A DNA stretch of 64,000 nucleotides. It comes from [Mycobacterium] stephanolepidis (GTDB lineage: Bacteria; Actinomycetota; Actinomycetes; Mycobacteriales; Mycobacteriaceae). Position 1 is the stretch's first letter. Every line of letters begins with the position of its first letter. Positions 61,074 through 64,000 of this stretch are shown here, in pieces. The stretch spans positions 4,030,001-4,094,000 of the forward strand of contig NZ_AP018165.1 in NCBI RefSeq assembly GCF_002356335.1, read 5' to 3'. Position numbers and translations under genes: made by a program. The notes beneath the pieces were generated by a model. The model did no database searches and was not told the origin of the DNA. It worked only from the letters and a program-made list of their open reading frames with translations.

Positions 61074-61497
61074 CCCCGTCAAACCAGTTCTGCGCGGTCG
61101 GCCTGATGATCAGCACATTGGCCACTATCAGCGATAGGGCAGCGATGAGCAGCAGCGGCCCCACCGAACCCGAGCCGGCCATCGCGATGGCACCGAGCAC
61201 AGAGACCACCGAGAGCGTGATCAGCGCCCGGCGATAACGCTTGTCACCCCGCCTGGTCCGCCCGGCCAGAAAAGCGATGCCGGCCGCCAACAGGATGCAC
61301 AACACGCCCCACGCCCGGAAGTACGTGACGAGATTTCGTACGTCGGCGTCGGTCAGCTCCGGCTTCGCGGCCGCCCGCACCGCGTCATAGCTCTGAGTCA
61401 CGCCGGCCAGACCGTTCAGGAACAGGGCCGCCGACGACACCACCCAGAACCAGAACGCCACATCGACGATGCGTGGGCGCGGCCGATCGGGTGTCAT
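61060..61497 (-). CDS. Four-helix membrane protein
   Basis: 145 residues. Helices lie at about 12-34, 60-79, 91-108 and 112-131. A short outer loop (TQSYDAVRAAAKPELTDADVRN) connects the first two. There is no family I can name. It is cotranscribed with the neighbours: stop overlaps the next gene's start by 14 bases, and the upstream gene ends 52 bases before. It probably has a structural or envelope role. Confidence 0.78.
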   Translation of the reverse strand: MTPDRPRPRIVDVAFWFWVVSSAALFLNGLAGVTQSYDAVRAAAKPELTDADVRNLVTYFRAWGVLCILLAAGIAFLAGRTRRGDKRYRRALITLSVVSVLGAIAMAGSGSVGPLLLIAALSLIVANVLIIRPTAQNWFDGDEHG

Positions 61498-61549
61498 TCA
61501 GACCCCTATCTTCATTTCGGGCATCATTCCGGCAGCGTATCGGGGGTGT

Positions 61550-62029
61550 TTAGCGCTGCCGTGTCAGGTACGCGGTGGAGTCCTCACGATGCAGCAGAAA
61601 CAGGCCGCCACAGATCAATACGGACGCGGTGATGCCCGAGAGCGCCTGCACGATCGCCGGCACACCGTCCAGGTCGATCAGCCGGGTCGCGGTGAACACC
61701 ACCGATCCCACCGCACCTCCGGTCAGGAAGGTGCGAGCCAGCCGATATCCCGCGCGCATGAGGAAGATTCCCGTGACCACCAGAGACCCCACCACAACGA
61801 CGATGAACCCGTTGAAGGCGTACACCGTCCACAGCGGGGCGGCCTTACGCACCTCCGGGTCCTGCTGCCATTGACCGACATTCGCGGCCATGTAACTCAC
61901 GATCATCAACGGCAGCGCGGCGAGCCACAGCCAGCAGCCGGTGTCGATATCGTCGGGTCGCGGCTTGGCCGGACCGCCCGGGGGTTGTCCAGCCAATCCG
62001 CCGGGTTGGTGCGGATCGGGATACATCAC
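61550..62029 (-). CDS. Membrane protein with Pro-rich N-terminus
   Basis: 159 residues. After a Pro/Gly-rich cytoplasmic segment (1-30), there are four membrane helices near 33-51, 72-92, 101-119 and 128-147. It is the first of the small membrane-protein genes after hemB, 31 bases downstream of it. Conserved in mycobacteria as far as I can recall; function unknown. Confidence 0.78.
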   Translation of the reverse strand: MMYPDPHQPGGLAGQPPGGPAKPRPDDIDTGCWLWLAALPLMIVSYMAANVGQWQQDPEVRKAAPLWTVYAFNGFIVVVVGSLVVTGIFLMRAGYRLARTFLTGGAVGSVVFTATRLIDLDGVPAIVQALSGITASVLICGGLFLLHREDSTAYLTRQR

Positions 62030-62060
62030 GCAACCACGGTAGTGGAGAACGACAAGACGT

Positions 62061-63041
62061 CTACTCCAACCAGCCCGCGACGTCCGCGGCCCAGTACGTC
62101 AGCACGATGTCAGCCCCCGCGCGCCGGATCGAGGTCAACGTCTCCAGTGCCATGGCCTGCAAGTCGATCCAATTGTTCTGAGCCGCAGCGCAGATCATCG
62201 AGTACTCACCCGACACCTGGTATGCCGCCACCGGCACCGGCGATACGTCGGCCACCTGACGGAGCACATCGAGGTAGGCCATCGCCGGTTTCACCATGAG
62301 GATGTCGGCGCCCTCCTCGACATCGAGCTCGGCCTCGCGTAAGGCTTCCCGGCCGTTCGCCACGTCCTGCTGGTAGGTACGCCGATCTCCCTGCAGCGAC
62401 GACCCCACCGCCTCGCGGAACGGCCCATAGAACGCCGAAGCGTACTTGGCCGCGTACGCCAAAATGATGACGTCGGTGTGCCCGGCGGCATCCAGTCCGT
62501 CACGAATGGCGGCCACCTGACCGTCCATCATGCCGCTCGGGCCCACCACATGCGCACCCGAATTCGCCTGCGCTACCGCCATATCCGCGTACTGCTTGAG
62601 TGTCACGTCATTGTCCACCCGGCCCGCGGCATCCAGTACCCCGCAATGGCCGTGATCGGTGAACTCGTCGAGGCAGGTATCGGCCATCAGCACCGTGGAG
62701 TCGCCGAGGTCGGCGGAGAGGATCGACAAAGCCCGGTTGAGGATGCCCTGCGGATCCAGCCCGGCGCTGCCGGTGGCGTCCTTGTCCTTCTCCTCGGGAA
62801 CTCCGAACAACATGAGTCCGCCGACACCGGCCTTCACCGCGTCCTCGGCGGCCCGGCGCAAGGATTCGATGCTGTGCTGCACCACGCCCGGCATGGACGC
62901 TATGGGGCGCGATTCGGCCACCCCGTCGGCCACGAACATCGGCAATACCAACTGCCGCGGTGCCAGCGTCGTCTCGGCTACCAACCGGCGGATCGCCGGG
63001 GTGGCTCTGAGCCGGCGCGGACGCTGGTAAGGAAAAGACAC
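62061..63041 (-). CDS. hemB: Porphobilinogen synthase (delta-aminolevulinate dehydratase)
   Basis: 326 residues from GTG 63041 with GCGGAGG upstream. It condenses two 5-aminolevulinate molecules to porphobilinogen. The Schiff-base lysines lie in AYAAKYASAFYGPFR and LMVKPAMAYLD. The active-site loop reads DTCLDEFTDHGHCG, so one of the zinc-ligand cysteines of the animal type is Asp; a magnesium-type or mixed site is expected. It is 28 bases after hemD. Length fits Rv0512. Confidence 0.96.
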   Translation of the reverse strand: MSFPYQRPRRLRATPAIRRLVAETTLAPRQLVLPMFVADGVAESRPIASMPGVVQHSIESLRRAAEDAVKAGVGGLMLFGVPEEKDKDATGSAGLDPQGILNRALSILSADLGDSTVLMADTCLDEFTDHGHCGVLDAAGRVDNDVTLKQYADMAVAQANSGAHVVGPSGMMDGQVAAIRDGLDAAGHTDVIILAYAAKYASAFYGPFREAVGSSLQGDRRTYQQDVANGREALREAELDVEEGADILMVKPAMAYLDVLRQVADVSPVPVAAYQVSGEYSMICAAAQNNWIDLQAMALETLTSIRRAGADIVLTYWAADVAGWLE

Positions 63042-63069
63042 CGCAATGGCCTCCGCTATCTGTCCGCTG

Positions 63070-64000
63070 CTAGCGCCGACGGCTCTTCTTGCGCGGTGGC
63101 GGCAGTGCGCCCTCGGTGCGCAACCGGGCGGCATGCTCGGCAAGGGCCTCGACCAGCGGGCCGACCGCGGCGGTCTCCGGCTGCACGTCCACACGCAGCC
63201 CGAATTCGATCGCGGTCTCCGCGGTTTTCGGTCCGATACAGGCCACGATGGTGCGCGCATGCGGCTTACCGGCGATACCCACCAGATTGCGAACCGTCGA
63301 GCTCGACGTGAAGCACACGGCGTCAAATCCACCGGTCTTGATCATCTCGCGGGTCTGTGCCGCCGGCGGCGCCGCACGCACGGTGCGGTACGCGGTCACG
63401 TCGTCGATTTCCCAGCCGCGCTCGCGCAGCCCCTCGGCGAGGGTTTCGGTGGCGATATCGGCGCGAGGCAACAGCACCCGGTTCACCGGATCGAAAACGT
63501 CGTCATAGGGCGGGAACTCGTCAAGCAGACCGAGCGAGGACTGCTCGCCCGCGGGCACCAACTCGGGGTTGATACCGAACGCGCGCACCTTGTCGGCGGT
63601 GGCCTGACCCACACACGCGATCTTCACACCGGAGAACGCACGGGCGTCCAGGCCGAACTCGGCGAACTTCTCCCACACCGCACGCACCGCGTTGGTGGAG
63701 GTGAACACCACCCACTGGTAGCGACCGTCGACCAAGCCCTTGACGGCCCTTTCCATCTGGGCCGGGCTACGCGGCGGCTCGACAGCGATGGTGGGCACCT
63801 CGACCGGCAGAGCGCCGTATCCGACCAGCTTGTCGCTCATCTCGCCCGCTTGATCCTTGGTGCGCGGCACCAGCACGGTCCAGCCATACAGCGCGCGGCT
63901 CTCCCACCAGTTCAGCTTCGAGCGACCACCGACCACGCGGCCGATCGTCAATACCAGGGCACCGGTCATCGGTCCGTGTGGATCGTTGGCGTCCACCGGG
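63070..64000 (-). CDS. hemD: Uroporphyrinogen-III synthase part of HemD, partial (bifunctional)
   Basis: About 310 residues seen; the 5' part lies beyond the window. The visible region begins with the end of a SAM uroporphyrinogen methyltransferase domain (TGALVLTIGRVVGGRSKLNWWESRALYGW), then the HemD domain (VLVPRTKDQAGEMSDKL, FTSTNAVRAVWEK, KIACVGQATADKVRAFG, CFTSSSTVRNLVG, CIGPKTAETA). So the full protein is a CobA-HemD fusion as in mycobacteria (Rv0511). It closes the tetrapyrrole ring and methylates it toward sirohaem or cobalamin. The C-terminus is basic (PPPRKKSRRR). Confidence 0.93.
   Translation of the reverse strand, partial: PVDANDPHGPMTGALVLTIGRVVGGRSKLNWWESRALYGWTVLVPRTKDQAGEMSDKLVGYGALPVEVPTIAVEPPRSPAQMERAVKGLVDGRYQWVVFTSTNAVRAVWEKFAEFGLDARAFSGVKIACVGQATADKVRAFGINPELVPAGEQSSLGLLDEFPPYDDVFDPVNRVLLPRADIATETLAEGLRERGWEIDDVTAYRTVRAAPPAAQTREMIKTGGFDAVCFTSSSTVRNLVGIAGKPHARTIVACIGPKTAETAIEFGLRVDVQPETAAVGPLVEALAEHAARLRTEGALPPPRKKSRRR

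Overview
The window is a GC-rich actinobacterial chromosome segment. The genes match the Mycobacteroides abscessus/chelonae clade of rapidly growing mycobacteria best. The evidence is mycobacterial protein families throughout, many GTG and leaderless starts, and a gene order that largely parallels (inverted) the M. tuberculosis block Rv0566c (YajQ) to Rv0511 (HemD). I recognised species and orthologues from memory and from the sequence; no search was run.

Layout. 1-15.5 kb is accessory-looking: a V8-like protease with a small partner, a PadR operon, tRNA-Tyr, YajQ, a LysE exporter, an F420 oxidoreductase, GpsA, two exported proteins, and a minus-strand oxidative cluster (ferredoxin-type reductase, SDR, Baeyer-Villiger-like monooxygenase, AurF-type diiron oxygenase, and a second AurF homologue that has lost every metal ligand). 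15.5-26 kb holds a thioesterase unit with its TetR repressor, HtpX, the polyprenyl diphosphate synthase/MenJ divergon and a six-gene minus-strand operon menC-hydrolase-menD-DUF3592-mgtA-menG. 26-40 kb mixes redox and signalling genes (deazaflavin enzyme, GGEEF cyclase, pirin, AhpD-like protein), menB, a membrane-protein pair with a sigma-region-4-like helix-turn-helix, two SDRs, PitA, menE, a cupin under a SoxR-like promoter and MTA phosphorylase. 40-46 kb contains an exported superoxide dismutase, menA, a Cys-containing secreted protein, a Clp-N/mini-HTH pair and a cytochrome P450 gene that lost its 5' end. 46-54 kb is the cytochrome c maturation and haem block (MinD-like ATPase, CcsB, ResB, CcdA, TlpA, phosphatase, HemL). 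54-64 kb has an M13 peptidase, a TSUP transporter, a copper P-type ATPase with a CsoR-type operator, a methyltransferase, small membrane proteins, HemB and the 3' part of HemD.

How the genes fit together. Seven menaquinone genes (menA, B, C, D, E, G, J) plus the side-chain prenyl synthase lie in about 25 kb. Next to them are cytochrome c assembly and tetrapyrrole synthesis, so the window is a respiratory-chain construction region with stress and redox genes inserted.

Most unusual observations: the adjacent active/ligandless AurF pair with a shared promoter motif; a Tat-lipoprotein superoxide dismutase with a possible internal start for a cytosolic form; a deletion scar that removed both 5' ends of a divergent gene pair at about 45.13 kb; and several well-formed operators (SoxR-like, CsoR-like, Pho-box-like, TetR and other palindromes) next to genes whose regulators are not in the window. 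No insertion sequences, phage genes or CRISPR arrays were seen.
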